Assembly (NCBI RefSeq): GCF_000949425.1
Contig: NZ_CP010976.1
Location: 1,860,001 to 1,924,000 of the forward strand
DNA length: 64,000 nt
Direction: 5' to 3'
Source: Paenibacillus sp. IHBB 10380
GTDB lineage: Bacteria > Bacillota > Bacilli > Paenibacillales > Paenibacillaceae
This document shows positions 1 to 9,425 of the stretch, piece after piece (position 1 is the first letter of the stretch; every line of letters begins with the position of its first letter). A model generated the notes under the pieces. That model did not search any database. It was given only the letters and a program-made list of their open reading frames with translations, and was not told where the DNA came from. Both the position numbers and the translations under genes were made by a program.

Positions 1-1
1 A

Positions 2-160
2 GGATTATACATTCGTAAATATGAAATTGAAGGTAAATACCATTTATTAATTAGTGGCAGAAGTATTAACAATGCTCCTGATAATATCTATCTTGTCAAG
101 ACAACCGGAGAGCAGATCGATATTCGATATGATGACATAGATTCTTTTATTCTTAATTGA
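2..160 (+). CDS. C-terminal end of an unknown protein (5' truncated by window edge)
   Basis: An open frame enters from the left edge and stops at TGA 158-160, giving 52 visible residues. The tail is rich in Ile, Tyr and Asp and ends DDIDSFILN. It is followed at once by a strong terminator, which supports it being a real gene end. I do not recognise the family; no function is proposed. Confidence 0.5.
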   Translation, partial: GLYIRKYEIEGKYHLLISGRSINNAPDNIYLVKTTGEQIDIRYDDIDSFILN

Positions 161-174
161 ACTTAACATGTATA

Positions 175-203
175 AATGCCGCCATTGGGCGGCATTTTGT
201 TTA
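175..203 (+). terminator. Rho-independent terminator
   Basis: A perfect 9-bp stem (AATGCCGCC with GGCGGCATT) around an ATTG loop, followed by TTTTGTTT. It ends the partial gene upstream and isolates the two-component operon that starts at 280. Confidence 0.85.
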
Positions 204-279
204 TCAACCTATCCAATATGATACAATAACTGTCATCATGCGTATTCTCAAAGTAAAAATAAGTTAGGGTGATCTTCAA

Positions 280-963
280 ATGAAAATTTTGCTTGTGGAA
301 GATGATAAAACGATCGCATCAGGACTTGAATATTCGCTACAACAAGATCAATTTTCCACGGTTCTTTGCTATGATGTTGCATCTGCTAAAGAAGTGCTAG
401 CTGAACAGTTAGATCAATTCACGTTATGTTTATTTGATATATCGCTGCCAGATGGTAGTGGCTATGAATTGTGTAAAGTAGTGAAAGAGCGGAGCGATAT
501 TCCCGTCATCTTTTTAACAGCGATTGATGATGAGGTTAATGTTGTGATGGGGCTTGATATGGGAGCAGACGATTATATAACAAAACCCTTTCGTATTCGT
601 GAGCTTCTCTCTCGGATCAAATCGGTGTTACGGAGATATCATAAACAGACTCAGACCAAATCAATTATTGAGATAGAAAATGTCCGGATTAACACGCTTG
701 AAGGTAAAGTTTATAAGAATGGCGATGAGATTGCATTGACTGCCTTAGAGTATCGCTTATTACTTATCTTCGCTAACCATATTGGACAGGTTCTCTCAAG
801 AAATCAACTTTTAGAGAGGATATGGGATGTGGCAGGAGACTTCGTGAATGATAATACATTAACCGTCTACATAAAAAGGTTACGGGAAAAGTTAGAGGAT
901 AATCCGCAGAATCCCACGATTATCAAAACAGTACGCGGTTTGGGTTATAAGGTGGGTGATTAG
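280..963 (+). CDS. OmpR/PhoB-family response regulator
   Basis: This 227-residue protein is a DNA-binding response regulator. The receiver domain (about 1-115) has the acidic pair E7/D8/D9, the phospho-acceptor D53 in the FDISLPDG context, T80 and K102 in the ITKPF motif. A winged-helix domain (about 128-226) follows, with the typical LTALEYRLL and RGLGYKV motifs. The gene leads a tight cluster with a histidine kinase and an ABC exporter, an arrangement known from BceRS-BceAB-type cell-envelope stress or peptide-antibiotic modules. It probably activates the ABC genes at 2106-5404. A GGTGA ribosome site lies before the ATG. Family assignment is firm; the inducer is unknown. Confidence 0.95.
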   Translation: MKILLVEDDKTIASGLEYSLQQDQFSTVLCYDVASAKEVLAEQLDQFTLCLFDISLPDGSGYELCKVVKERSDIPVIFLTAIDDEVNVVMGLDMGADDYITKPFRIRELLSRIKSVLRRYHKQTQTKSIIEIENVRINTLEGKVYKNGDEIALTALEYRLLLIFANHIGQVLSRNQLLERIWDVAGDFVNDNTLTVYIKRLREKLEDNPQNPTIIKTVRGLGYKVGD

Positions 964-964
964 C

Positions 965-1957
965 ATGCTACGTAATAGAGAAATCCTCATGTTATTGCTA
1001 ACGATGTGCTCGATCAGTATAGTGGCGGTAATTGTATTGGTTATGGTCTCGCTTGCTGCGGCAGTGCTCACTTTAATCACTTCAGCTCTGCTCATTGGAT
1101 GCAGTTTGGTATTTACGAGATGGAGATATCGCGAACTCGAAAAACTTTCTGGATATTTGCGCCAAATTAGTGGTGGTGATTATTCGCTTGATGTTCGTGA
1201 TAATCAAGAGGGTGAACTTAGTATTCTGAAGAACGATATTTATAAAGTGACGCTAATGCTATCCGAGCAGAAGTCACTATTGCAACATGATAAAGTCCAG
1301 CTAACCAATGCTATCTCCGACATATCTCATCAGCTCAAAACCCCACTTACCTCCATGACGGTAATGGCAGATTTGTTAAGTGAACCCGAGCTACCTATAG
1401 AGAAAAGAACGGAATTTACACGCAATATTCGTATTCAGCTCGAACGGATCGGGTGGCTTGTTTCTTCGTTATTAAAGTTCTCGAAAATTGACGCCGGAAC
1501 GGTACAATTTAAACAAGATCGCATTTCGGTGAAAAAGCTTCTTCAAAAAGCGTTAGAGCCCGTGCTGATTCCGATGGACATTAAGGAACAAACAGTTTCG
1601 ATTAAGGGTGAAGATACCGTCTCTTTTCTGGGTGATCTGAATTGGACAGCCGAAGCCGTAATCAACATTCTGAAGAATAGTGTCGAGCACACACATGAAG
1701 GTGGTGAGATCTTTATTTCTTTTTCAGAAAATACACTGTTTACGGAAGTTATCATTGCAGATAACGGTAAGGGAATCCCGAAGGAAGAGTTACCCTATGT
1801 TTTCAAACGATTTTATAAAGGTAAGAATGCAAGCGAAGATAGCATCGGTATTGGGCTTGCTCTGGCTCACAGCATTATTACAAGTCAGAACGGTGATATT
1901 GAGGTTAAGAGTGAAAGAGGAACGGGTACACAGTTTCGTATTAAGTTTTACAAATAG
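965..1957 (+). CDS. Intramembrane-sensing histidine kinase
   Basis: The protein is a membrane histidine kinase of about 330 residues. Two hydrophobic helices (about 8-30 and 31-50) are joined by almost no extracytoplasmic loop, the hallmark of intramembrane-sensing (BceS-like) kinases that read their signal through a partner ABC transporter. A HAMP-like linker follows, then H122 in the SDISHQLKTPL motif, N238 of the N box, DNGKG at 266-270 and GIGLAL at 295-300. I prefer ATG 965, which has AAGGTGG 9 bases upstream; a GTG at 956 overlapping the regulator stop is an alternative giving 333 residues. It pairs with the regulator at 280. Confidence 0.93.
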   Translation: MLRNREILMLLLTMCSISIVAVIVLVMVSLAAAVLTLITSALLIGCSLVFTRWRYRELEKLSGYLRQISGGDYSLDVRDNQEGELSILKNDIYKVTLMLSEQKSLLQHDKVQLTNAISDISHQLKTPLTSMTVMADLLSEPELPIEKRTEFTRNIRIQLERIGWLVSSLLKFSKIDAGTVQFKQDRISVKKLLQKALEPVLIPMDIKEQTVSIKGEDTVSFLGDLNWTAEAVINILKNSVEHTHEGGEIFISFSENTLFTEVIIADNGKGIPKEELPYVFKRFYKGKNASEDSIGIGLALAHSIITSQNGDIEVKSERGTGTQFRIKFYK

Positions 1958-1975
1958 GTGATTTAAATGAAATTG

Positions 1976-2000
1976 GCGGATGGTCAAGCCAAGTGCGACG
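1976..2000 (+). repeat. Relic of an IS30-type terminal inverted repeat
   Basis: The bases GTCAAGCCAAGTGCGAC, with CGGAT and one mismatch just before them, match the left end of the IS30-family element at 60298-60324. No transposase or second end is nearby, so it is probably a scar left by a lost or truncated copy. It lies in the 148-base gap between the kinase and ATPase genes. Confidence 0.6.
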
Positions 2001-2105
2001 ACGGGGCTCGACATCGCCTAAGTGACTAGACTGTCATTTTCGAGTCACTTTAAAGTCATGTTAGGCAGATATACTGATCTCATCAGCATAAATGGAGGTC
2101 TTATC

Positions 2106-2789
2106 ATGGATATATTAACAATAGAACATCTGTCTAAAACATATGGGAAGGGCGAAACGGCGGTAAAGGCACTTGATGATGTTTCTTTCTCGGTAAAAAA
2201 AGGGGAATTCGTCGCGATTATCGGTCCATCAGGTTCAGGGAAATCGACGATTTTGCACATACTTGGTGGAGTGGATAGACCAACAAGTGGAAAAGTACTC
2301 GTTGACAACACGGACATTTATGAGCTTAATGAAACACAGCTAGCGATCTTTAGACGTAGACAAATCGGCTTAATTTATCAGTTTTATAACCTTATTCCCG
2401 TTCTAACCGTTGAGGAGAATATTAAACTACCTTTACTGCTTGATGAACATAAGGTAGATAAGAAGCAGTTTGATGATATCGTAAAGACTTTAAATTTGGG
2501 CAATCGCTTAAATCATCTACCCAATCAGCTATCTGGCGGACAACAGCAACGTGTCTCAATTGGTAGAGCGTTAATTAGTAATCCTGCGATTATGCTAGCA
2601 GACGAGCCAACCGGCAATCTAGACAGTAAGAATGGTAATGAAATCATAGACCTATTAAAAATGTTTAATAAAACCTTTCATCAGACGCTAATCATCATTA
2701 CCCATGATGAACGGATTGCGCTACAAGCGGATAGAGTCATTACCATTGAAGATGGAAGGATTGCCAAGGATGAGGTGATTCGTCCGTGA
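2106..2789 (+). CDS. ABC exporter ATP-binding protein (MacB/BceA type)
   Basis: This 227-residue ATPase belongs to the family that powers FtsX-like permeases. Visible motifs are Walker [10 protein letters not shown] (40-48), the signature LSGGQQQR, Walker B with ADEPTGNLD and the switch histidine in IITHDER. The start is set at ATG 2106 because GGAGG lies 7 bases upstream; the open frame continues upstream to 2022 without a credible ribosome site. The stop codon overlaps the GTG start of the permease, so the two are translationally coupled. Together with the upstream two-component genes it probably forms a detoxification or sensing module for envelope-active peptides. The substrate cannot be read from the sequence. 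Confidence 0.94.
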   Translation: MDILTIEHLSKTYGKGETAVKALDDVSFSVKKGEFVAIIGPSGSGKSTILHILGGVDRPTSGKVLVDNTDIYELNETQLAIFRRRQIGLIYQFYNLIPVLTVEENIKLPLLLDEHKVDKKQFDDIVKTLNLGNRLNHLPNQLSGGQQQRVSIGRALISNPAIMLADEPTGNLDSKNGNEIIDLLKMFNKTFHQTLIIITHDERIALQADRVITIEDGRIAKDEVIRP

Positions 2790-5404
2790 ACATTGTTAAT
2801 AAATTAACAGTACGACATTTGAAGCAAAATAAAAGACGTACACTTGTTACAATCATAGGCGTCATTATTTCAGTGGCTATGGTAACGGCTGTTTCAACGC
2901 TTGGTGTATCTTTTATGAATTTAATGCAAAAGCAAGAAATCGCAAGTGATGGAGAATGGCATGTCTTTTACAAAGATGTGAACAAAGCTCAGCTTGAAGC
3001 GGTTAAAGCCGATGAAGCAACAAAAGCACTTGTGGTTTCAAGAGACCGTGGCTATGCCCCTTTAGAAGGGGGACACAATGAAAACAAGCCATATTTGTTT
3101 ATCAAGGAATATAATACACAAGGTTTTACACAGTTTCCGATTGAACTAAGTTCGGGGCGACTTCCCCATGCACATAATGAAGTTGTTATTTCGGAGGAAA
3201 TTGCTTCGAATGCCAAAATTGAATACAAGATTGGTGATACGTTGACACTTGATGTTGGCGAACGATTCATGACTGAAGAAGAGCATGGTGGTCAAGCGCT
3301 AACGCAGAATGACGCATTACAATCGGTCAAGGATACGATTACTGAAACGATAAAAAATATAACAGCTGAAAGTTACACTGTTGTAGGCTTCATTAAGCGT
3401 CCTACATGGGAACCGACATGGGCGCCGGGGTATACAATCCTAAGTTATGTGGATGAGAGCATGTTGGGTGCGGACGATACAGTGAATGCGACGGTTGTAT
3501 TAAATAAGGTCAAAAGATCCTTATATACTCATGCAAAGGATTTGGCAAAGACAAACAACATTGAGGACATTGGTTTCAATAAAAATTTATTACGTTATTA
3601 TGGTGTGACGAATAACGACGGCTTACGCAGCACGATCGTTTCATTGTCAGCGGTCATTATGGCAGTCATTGTTATTGGTTCCGTTTCGTTAATATATAAT
3701 GCTTTCGCTATTTCCGTCTCGGAACGTTCTCGTCATTTAGGGATGCTCTCGAGTGTGGGGGCTACGAAAAGGCAGAAGAGAAATTCGGTGTTTTTTGAAG
3801 GTGCAGTGATTGGCTTGATCAGTATTCCCATTGGAATCATTTGTGGTCTTGTCGGGATCGGTATTACCTTTTGGTTCATTAACTCCATGATCCAAGGAGC
3901 ATTAGGGGTAACAGAAACATTAACGGTGTCCGTCACACCATTGTCCCTATGGATTACTAGTGCGGTTTCGATCCTAACGATCTTTATTTCAACGTATCTA
4001 CCAGCAAAAAGAGCATCTAAGATCTCTGCTATTGATGCGATTCGACAAACAACGGATGTTAAGCTTACAGGTAAAGCAGTAAAAACGTCCAAATTTATTC
4101 GCAAGCTTTTCGGAATCGAAGCAGAAATAGGTTTGAAAAACTTAAAGAGAAACAAGCGCAGGTACCAAGCAACGGTGTTCTCACTTATCATTAGCATTGT
4201 TCTGTTTTTAGCGGTATCATTTTTCACATCCAATTTGGAAAAATCCCTCGAGCTCTCACAAGATGTCTCACAAGAGGGTGTGAATTATGATATTCAGGTC
4301 TATATGGGCAATGATATGACTGATAAGGAAGAAGATCGGTTGATACAATCGATAGCAACCCTTGATGGTGTAACAGAATATAGCGATATACAACGTATGT
4401 ATGTAACCTCTTGGATTGAAGAGGCATCGATTGCAGAAGAATTGAAAAAGAATGTGAAAAATGATCATAGTATCCTTAAGAACGGAAAATACCCTTACTA
4501 TATTCAGTTAAATGCATTAAATGAACAGAAACTAAAAGCTTATGCAGAAGCAGTCGGTACAGATTATGATCAACTAATTGACCCGAAACGTTTAGCTGCC
4601 ATTGTGATTGATACGATTTCCTATGAAGATAAGGAAGCAGGGAAATATGTAGAAACGAAGGCTATTCAAACGAAAATTGGACAAGTCATTGATTTAATCT
4701 ATAAAGATTGGGAAACCGAAGAAGAGACGAATTTAAACAAAGTAGAAATCGCCACATTGACAGATCAATTCCCAATGGGTATTCATTCAGTAGAGGTAGG
4801 CGGGTTAAATATCATTGTCTCCGAACAAGTCATGGACAAACTAACGAATGATAAGATGATTAACGACATTGAGACCTATCTTTACCTGAAGAGTAAGAAT
4901 CCATTAGCAACGCAACAGGACATTGAGGAAATGAAAGAAAGTAATATATATGTTCACAATGTGTATCAAAATAGACAACAGGATGAACAGATGGTCATGT
5001 TAATGTCGGTATTTGCTTATGGTTTCATCGTATTAATTACGTTGATATCGATTGCGAATATTTTCAATACGATCTCGACGAGCATATCACTTCGAAAACG
5101 AGAATTTGCGATGTTGAAATCTGTTGGGATGACGCCAAAAGGCTTTAACAAGATGATAAATTATGAAAGTATATTTTATGGAATAAAATCGTTACTCTAT
5201 GGGCTTCCGATCAGTATAGTAGTCATGTATTTGATCTACAGGGCATTGATGAACAGTTTTGACTATGGATTCACTCTGCCTTGGACAAGTATTGTATATG
5301 TCGTTGTTGCTGTATTTATCATGGTTAGTTCAGCAATGCTATACGCCAGCTCAAAAGTGAAAAAAGAAAATATTATTGATGCATTAAAACAGGAAAGTAT
5401 ATAA
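2786..5404 (+). CDS. FtsX-like ABC transporter permease (872 residues)
   Basis: The membrane partner of the ATPase at 2106, starting with GTG that overlaps the ATPase stop. It has two similar halves. Each opens with a basic stretch and one membrane helix (RHLKQNKRR at about 13 and KNLKRNKRR at about 450), then a roughly 200-250-residue extracytoplasmic part, then three helices (about 285-410 and 738-860). The conserved SERSRHLGMLSSVG and SLRKREFAMLKSVGM motifs mark the FtsX domains. BceB permeases are near 640 residues with ten helices and one large loop, so this is a duplicated FtsX/MacB-like architecture rather than a classical BceB. Likely exporter or signal-transducing permease for the adjacent kinase. 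Confidence 0.92.
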   Translation: MNIVNKLTVRHLKQNKRRTLVTIIGVIISVAMVTAVSTLGVSFMNLMQKQEIASDGEWHVFYKDVNKAQLEAVKADEATKALVVSRDRGYAPLEGGHNENKPYLFIKEYNTQGFTQFPIELSSGRLPHAHNEVVISEEIASNAKIEYKIGDTLTLDVGERFMTEEEHGGQALTQNDALQSVKDTITETIKNITAESYTVVGFIKRPTWEPTWAPGYTILSYVDESMLGADDTVNATVVLNKVKRSLYTHAKDLAKTNNIEDIGFNKNLLRYYGVTNNDGLRSTIVSLSAVIMAVIVIGSVSLIYNAFAISVSERSRHLGMLSSVGATKRQKRNSVFFEGAVIGLISIPIGIICGLVGIGITFWFINSMIQGALGVTETLTVSVTPLSLWITSAVSILTIFISTYLPAKRASKISAIDAIRQTTDVKLTGKAVKTSKFIRKLFGIEAEIGLKNLKRNKRRYQATVFSLIISIVLFLAVSFFTSNLEKSLELSQDVSQEGVNYDIQVYMGNDMTDKEEDRLIQSIATLDGVTEYSDIQRMYVTSWIEEASIAEELKKNVKNDHSILKNGKYPYYIQLNALNEQKLKAYAEAVGTDYDQLIDPKRLAAIVIDTISYEDKEAGKYVETKAIQTKIGQVIDLIYKDWETEEETNLNKVEIATLTDQFPMGIHSVEVGGLNIIVSEQVMDKLTNDKMINDIETYLYLKSKNPLATQQDIEEMKESNIYVHNVYQNRQQDEQMVMLMSVFAYGFIVLITLISIANIFNTISTSISLRKREFAMLKSVGMTPKGFNKMINYESIFYGIKSLLYGLPISIVVMYLIYRALMNSFDYGFTLPWTSIVYVVVAVFIMVSSAMLYASSKVKKENIIDALKQESI

Positions 5405-5445
5405 CCATTATGATGGAGGCAGCTTGAAACGAAACATGATGCTGA

Positions 5446-5486
5446 GAGCAAATTGCATACCGATGGGTATCAATCTGCTCTTTTTG
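5446..5486 (+). terminator. Terminator of the two-component/ABC operon
   Basis: A hairpin whose outer arms are GAGCA and TGCTC, with further pairing of CATACC to GGGTAT-like bases inside, followed by TTTTT. It lies 41 bases after the permease stop. Confidence 0.75.
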
Positions 5487-5615
5487 TGTGAGATAGGATA
5501 CAAATGAATAATTTTTTACACTTTGCAAAGAAGTGACTAGATTCATATAGACGTATCAAGAACACTAATGTAGAATATATCCATTGTTAGTATCTAAAGG
5601 AAGTGGAGGGAGCCA

Positions 5616-6758
5616 ATGAGCGAATTACTGATCGACTTGAAAATAACGGAGGGAGTTTTGGATGCATCACCTGAGGAGGTAGCGATTGACACCCAACAAC
5701 TGAATAAATTGGAAAGCCACTTTCAGAATCTAATTTCGCAGGAAAAAATTCAAGCGGCAAGTTATCTTGTTGCACGCCATGGAAGAATCGCAGCGTGGAA
5801 ATCGATGGGGAGACTTCATGGAGCGACAGAACAGGGGAACTTGCAACCAGATTCCCTTCGTAAGATGTCTTCAATTACGAAGGCGTTTACAAGTGTATCC
5901 ATCGTGAAATTGATAGAGGACGGTAATCTGTACATCGATCTACCTGTATCTACTATTTTGGAAGAGTTCAATACTCCTGTGCATAAGGATATCACCCTGT
6001 TTCACTTGTTAACGCATACGTCCGGTATTTTACCGGTGACGGGGTACTATAATGAACCCTATCCGCGGGAGTGGTGGGGCGCGAATGGTATGGAGAACTG
6101 GATCCGCAAAGTGCTGCAGGGCCCGCTCGTTTGCCAACCGGGGGATGCCTATAACTATTCCACAGTGGGCTTTGCTCTACTTGGTGAGATCGTCTCGCGT
6201 ATATCCGGTAAGAAGTATGAAGACTATGTGATAGAGAACATCATTCAACCGCTCAGGATGAAACGGACCTTTTTTGACGTGCCCGAGCATCTGCATTCGG
6301 AGGTGTGTACGGTAGACAAAATGGATATCGAGAGACTGTGCGCGCAAGACGATAGTTCATCTACACCTCCACGTTCGGACAGTGGCCTATATTCTACCCT
6401 GTTTGATATGTGGAAATTCGGACAAATGCTCCTTAATGGGGGAACCTTTGAAGGTCAGCGCATCCTTGGAAGAAAATCTGTGGATCTGCTGACCCGACGC
6501 CATCTATTCAATGTTCCGGCATACCATTGGGGAGGTCAAATCAAGGACAAAGGTCATGCACTAGGATTTGACCTTGCCATTAATAATCTTACCTTTGAGT
6601 CAGAGGGGACCTTCCAACTGGAAGGTGCAGGCAGATCAGGATTTTTCGTCGATCCGGTGGAAAAATTGATTGTCGTCCTGTTCGTACCTTCCATTTATTC
6701 TTGGGTGCCCGAGTCAGTGCTCGGCACGAAACAAATTATTTGGTCGAGCTTGATGTAA
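5616..6758 (+). CDS. Serine hydrolase, class C beta-lactamase/penicillin-binding fold
   Basis: The 380-residue protein has the SxxK catalytic signature S86-I-T-K89 in SSITKAFT, a second motif in YNYST, and a late GAGRSGFF segment in place of the usual KTG strand. No signal peptide or membrane helix is seen, so it should be cytoplasmic, which argues for an esterase or peptidase-like role rather than a secreted beta-lactamase. GGAGGG lies 6 bases before ATG 5616. It stands alone between terminators. Two more members of this superfamily are in the window (24286 and 29051). The true substrate is unknown. Confidence 0.9.
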   Translation: MSELLIDLKITEGVLDASPEEVAIDTQQLNKLESHFQNLISQEKIQAASYLVARHGRIAAWKSMGRLHGATEQGNLQPDSLRKMSSITKAFTSVSIVKLIEDGNLYIDLPVSTILEEFNTPVHKDITLFHLLTHTSGILPVTGYYNEPYPREWWGANGMENWIRKVLQGPLVCQPGDAYNYSTVGFALLGEIVSRISGKKYEDYVIENIIQPLRMKRTFFDVPEHLHSEVCTVDKMDIERLCAQDDSSSTPPRSDSGLYSTLFDMWKFGQMLLNGGTFEGQRILGRKSVDLLTRRHLFNVPAYHWGGQIKDKGHALGFDLAINNLTFESEGTFQLEGAGRSGFFVDPVEKLIVVLFVPSIYSWVPESVLGTKQIIWSSLM

Positions 6759-6771
6759 TATATGACAGTGG

Positions 6772-6800
6772 GAGGCTACCAGATGGTAGCCTCTTTTTTT
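6772..6800 (+). terminator. Rho-independent terminator
   Basis: A 9-bp stem GAGGCTACC with GGTAGCCTC, loop AGAT, then seven T. It closes the serine hydrolase gene. Confidence 0.88.
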
Positions 6801-7094
6801 ATGGCTTTGTAACATAACATACAGAAGAGCCCGGCGTATATATCCCGCACCGGGCTCTATAGGAGATGGAAAGGGTCTCTATAACGAGAGCCATCACCAC
6901 CCCAACTTAGAGAGTATCGGCAAGTGTTTAATACGTCCTTTCTAGTCATTAATGAATTTTCCATTGTAGGGTGACATTGTGTCGTTTATACTCATAACAA
7001 CATACTACTTTTGTTAGTGTGACAGTTTGTCCGAATATGTAGTCTAAGCAACTCATAGATTCAAAATGTAAGCGTATTAATAAGGGGTGACTCT
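6801..7094. other. Intergenic region with a GC-rich hairpin
   Basis: The only structure I see is AGAGCCCGG (6826-6834) facing CCGGGCTCT (6850-6858). It has no T tract on either side, so it may be an mRNA-stability hairpin or a degenerate terminator. The rest is AT-rich leader for the TetR gene. Confidence 0.4.
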
Positions 7095-7697
7095 ATGTCC
7101 AAAGTACACGATTACCCAGATGTTCGTGTTGTGCGTACCCGCAAGTTACTCAAATCAGCGCTACTTTCACTTCTGGATGTTAAGACCTTCGACGAGATCA
7201 AGATTAAAGAAATCGCTGAAAAAGCCGGCGTAAACCGGGTTACATACTATGACCATTATTCAACCAAAGGGGAACTTCTTTCCGAGCTCATCGAGGACGT
7301 GCTATCCGAATATGAAGATATTATTGAAGGAATACAAGCGGTTACACACTCTCAATGGCCTTCGGCCGAATATATGAAAACGATCAGGTTGTCCGTAGGA
7401 CATATCAAGAAATATTGCGATTTCTACAGGATCATGCTATTGACCCATGGAGTGCCTGACTTATCCAATCGACTTCACAACCAAATGAGTCAATCCTTGC
7501 ATCATGTTATGCGCCGGATGAACCACGTTCATCCAGATATCGAATCGGATTTGCTTGTGAATTGGATTATTGGAGGGGCCATTGGAGTATATAAATACTG
7601 GCTTCAGAACGGAATGCGGCAGTCAGAGGAAGAGATTTCGCGTCAGCTACTGAAGATCACACTTGCATCCTACCAGGTGTATAATCCTCGTAAGTAG
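7095..7697 (+). CDS. TetR/AcrR-family transcriptional regulator
   Basis: A 200-residue regulator with an N-terminal helix-turn-helix (about 12-58; IKIKEIAEKAGVNRVTYYDHY) and a C-terminal ligand domain like the TetR_C_8 group. GGGGTGA lies before the ATG. The hemY gene follows 108 bases downstream on the same strand, but an AT-rich gap with a likely promoter separates them, so co-regulation is uncertain. Effector and targets are unknown. Confidence 0.9.
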   Translation: MSKVHDYPDVRVVRTRKLLKSALLSLLDVKTFDEIKIKEIAEKAGVNRVTYYDHYSTKGELLSELIEDVLSEYEDIIEGIQAVTHSQWPSAEYMKTIRLSVGHIKKYCDFYRIMLLTHGVPDLSNRLHNQMSQSLHHVMRRMNHVHPDIESDLLVNWIIGGAIGVYKYWLQNGMRQSEEEISRQLLKITLASYQVYNPRK

Positions 7698-7805
7698 TTA
7701 ATTAAAGTATATTTTTGTCTGATTAATGTCACGATCTATATGCTATTTCCGTTAATCCGCTATGATATAATGTACTAAATTGCATTGAAACAGCTCTAAT
7801 TAACA

Positions 7806-9224
7806 ATGGAAGATGGTGTTATCGCTTTGAAAACAGTCGTCGTGATCGGCGGGGGAATGACCGGATTGTCCACCGCTTACTATTTACAGAAATCCATACA
7901 AAATAACAACTTGGACGTTAACATCGTACTGGTTGAAGCCAGTGATAGACTAGGTGGAAAGATCAGAACGCTACATGATGGAGATTTCACGATAGAGTCG
8001 GGTGCAGATTCTATTGTGACACGTAAGACTAATGTCGCTCCCCTAATTGAAGAGTTAGGTCTTCAAGATGAGGTCGTATATAACGCAACAGGAATATCTT
8101 ATATCTACACCGAGGGTAAGCTTACGCAGATTCCGAAGGATGCTGTTTTTGGAATACCGCTAAGTATCGAGTCGCTTGCCAAGACGGAACTCATCTCCGC
8201 CGAAGGAAAGGTAGAAGCTCTGAAAGATTTATACACTCCGAATGACAGGTTCACGAAAGATGACTCAGTTGGTGAATTTCTAGAAGCTTTCTTCGGAAAA
8301 GAACTTGTTGAGAAGCAAATTTCACCTGTCCTCTCAGGTGTCTATTCTGGTAAATTGGATGATCTTACGATTGCATCAACACTTCCTTATTTAATTGATT
8401 ATAAGAATGAATATGGCAGTATTATTCAAGGTTTATCCGCGAATAAGGCTAAATTTCAAGGGAATGGCGATAAGAAGTTCATGTCTTTCAAAGACGGGGT
8501 ATCTGCATTGATTGACTCCATGGAGGAGCATTTGTCTGATACGGAGATCATTAAGGGTGTTCAGGCAGAGAGAGTAGAAAAACAAGGGGATCAGTACCGT
8601 GTATCTCTTGCTAATGGTCGTACTGTAGATGCTGATATTGTTGTAATGGGAACGATGCATTCTACAGCACAAGCTCTGCTTCAAGACGAACAACTGGATG
8701 AGGATTTCAATCAATTATTTAACAGCTCTCTAATCAGTATATATCTGGGATTTGATATCCCTGACAGTCAACTACCTGCGGATGGAACGGGATTCATAAC
8801 AGCTAATAGCGATGATGTGAAATGCAATGCTTGCACGTGGACAAGCCGCAAATGGGCGCATACTTCAGAACATCAGCGTCTGCTCGTCAGACTCTTTTAC
8901 AAGAGCTCAGGACCTTATTATGATACGCTCATCAAGCTCTCGGAAGAGGAGCTGCTGAAGGTAGCTCTGCAAGACATTCAATCCAGTCTTGGCATTACAG
9001 GCCAACCTATATCCTACGATGTGACGAAATGGCATGATGTCATGCCGAATTATCACATCCGTCATCATCAGATCGTAGAGTCTCTTGAGAAGAAGATGGC
9101 TAATAGTTATCCTAATATAATTCTTGCCGGATGTTCTTACTATGGTGTGGGTATTCCAGATTGCATTGCGAATGGGGAGACGACAGCAAAGCTTATCATG
9201 GAGCAAGTTAGTTCGAATTCCTGA
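7806..9224 (+). CDS. hemY: Coproporphyrinogen III / protoporphyrinogen oxidase
   Basis: This 472-residue FAD enzyme (HemY, also called CgoX or HemG) oxidises coproporphyrinogen III to coproporphyrin III in the Gram-positive haem pathway. The N-terminal dinucleotide fold VVVIGGGMTGLSTAYYL, the EASDRLGGKIRT segment, the GADSIV motif and the C-terminal GCSYYGVGIPDCI (FAD pyrophosphate binding) are all visible. Length fits the family (about 470). ATG 7806 is taken; a TTG at 7827 closer to the family start is possible. It stands alone rather than in a hemEH operon and ends at a strong hairpin. Confidence 0.95.
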   Translation: MEDGVIALKTVVVIGGGMTGLSTAYYLQKSIQNNNLDVNIVLVEASDRLGGKIRTLHDGDFTIESGADSIVTRKTNVAPLIEELGLQDEVVYNATGISYIYTEGKLTQIPKDAVFGIPLSIESLAKTELISAEGKVEALKDLYTPNDRFTKDDSVGEFLEAFFGKELVEKQISPVLSGVYSGKLDDLTIASTLPYLIDYKNEYGSIIQGLSANKAKFQGNGDKKFMSFKDGVSALIDSMEEHLSDTEIIKGVQAERVEKQGDQYRVSLANGRTVDADIVVMGTMHSTAQALLQDEQLDEDFNQLFNSSLISIYLGFDIPDSQLPADGTGFITANSDDVKCNACTWTSRKWAHTSEHQRLLVRLFYKSSGPYYDTLIKLSEEELLKVALQDIQSSLGITGQPISYDVTKWHDVMPNYHIRHHQIVESLEKKMANSYPNIILAGCSYYGVGIPDCIANGETTAKLIMEQVSSNS

Positions 9225-9331
9225 TATACAGTAGTTTGCACCTGAAGGAGTCTAAAGGTATGGTAGAAACAATAATGGGATATCCGCTCGAGGGACATGA
9301 GCATTTCTGAGTTAAACTCAATAAAACGCTG

Positions 9332-9380
9332 CTAAAATCAACAAAAACCCTTATTTCATAAGGGTTTTTGTTGATTTTAG
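9332..9380. terminator. Long bidirectional terminator between convergent genes
   Basis: A perfect 23-bp stem with a TTC loop, made of CTAAAATCAACAAAAACCC and its complement. The A- and T-rich arms can terminate transcription from hemY on the plus strand and from the dehydrogenase gene on the minus strand. Confidence 0.85.
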
Positions 9381-9425
9381 GGATGGATTTTTTTCAGGGG
9401 TAAATGACACAATTATTCATATTCG

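Noticed and set aside
1680..1961. 93-residue ORF inside the kinase gene
   Set aside because: Alternative frame of the kinase ATP-binding domain.
3733..4233. 166-residue minus-strand ORF in the permease
   Set aside because: Antisense shadow of the FtsX domain; no ribosome site or motif.
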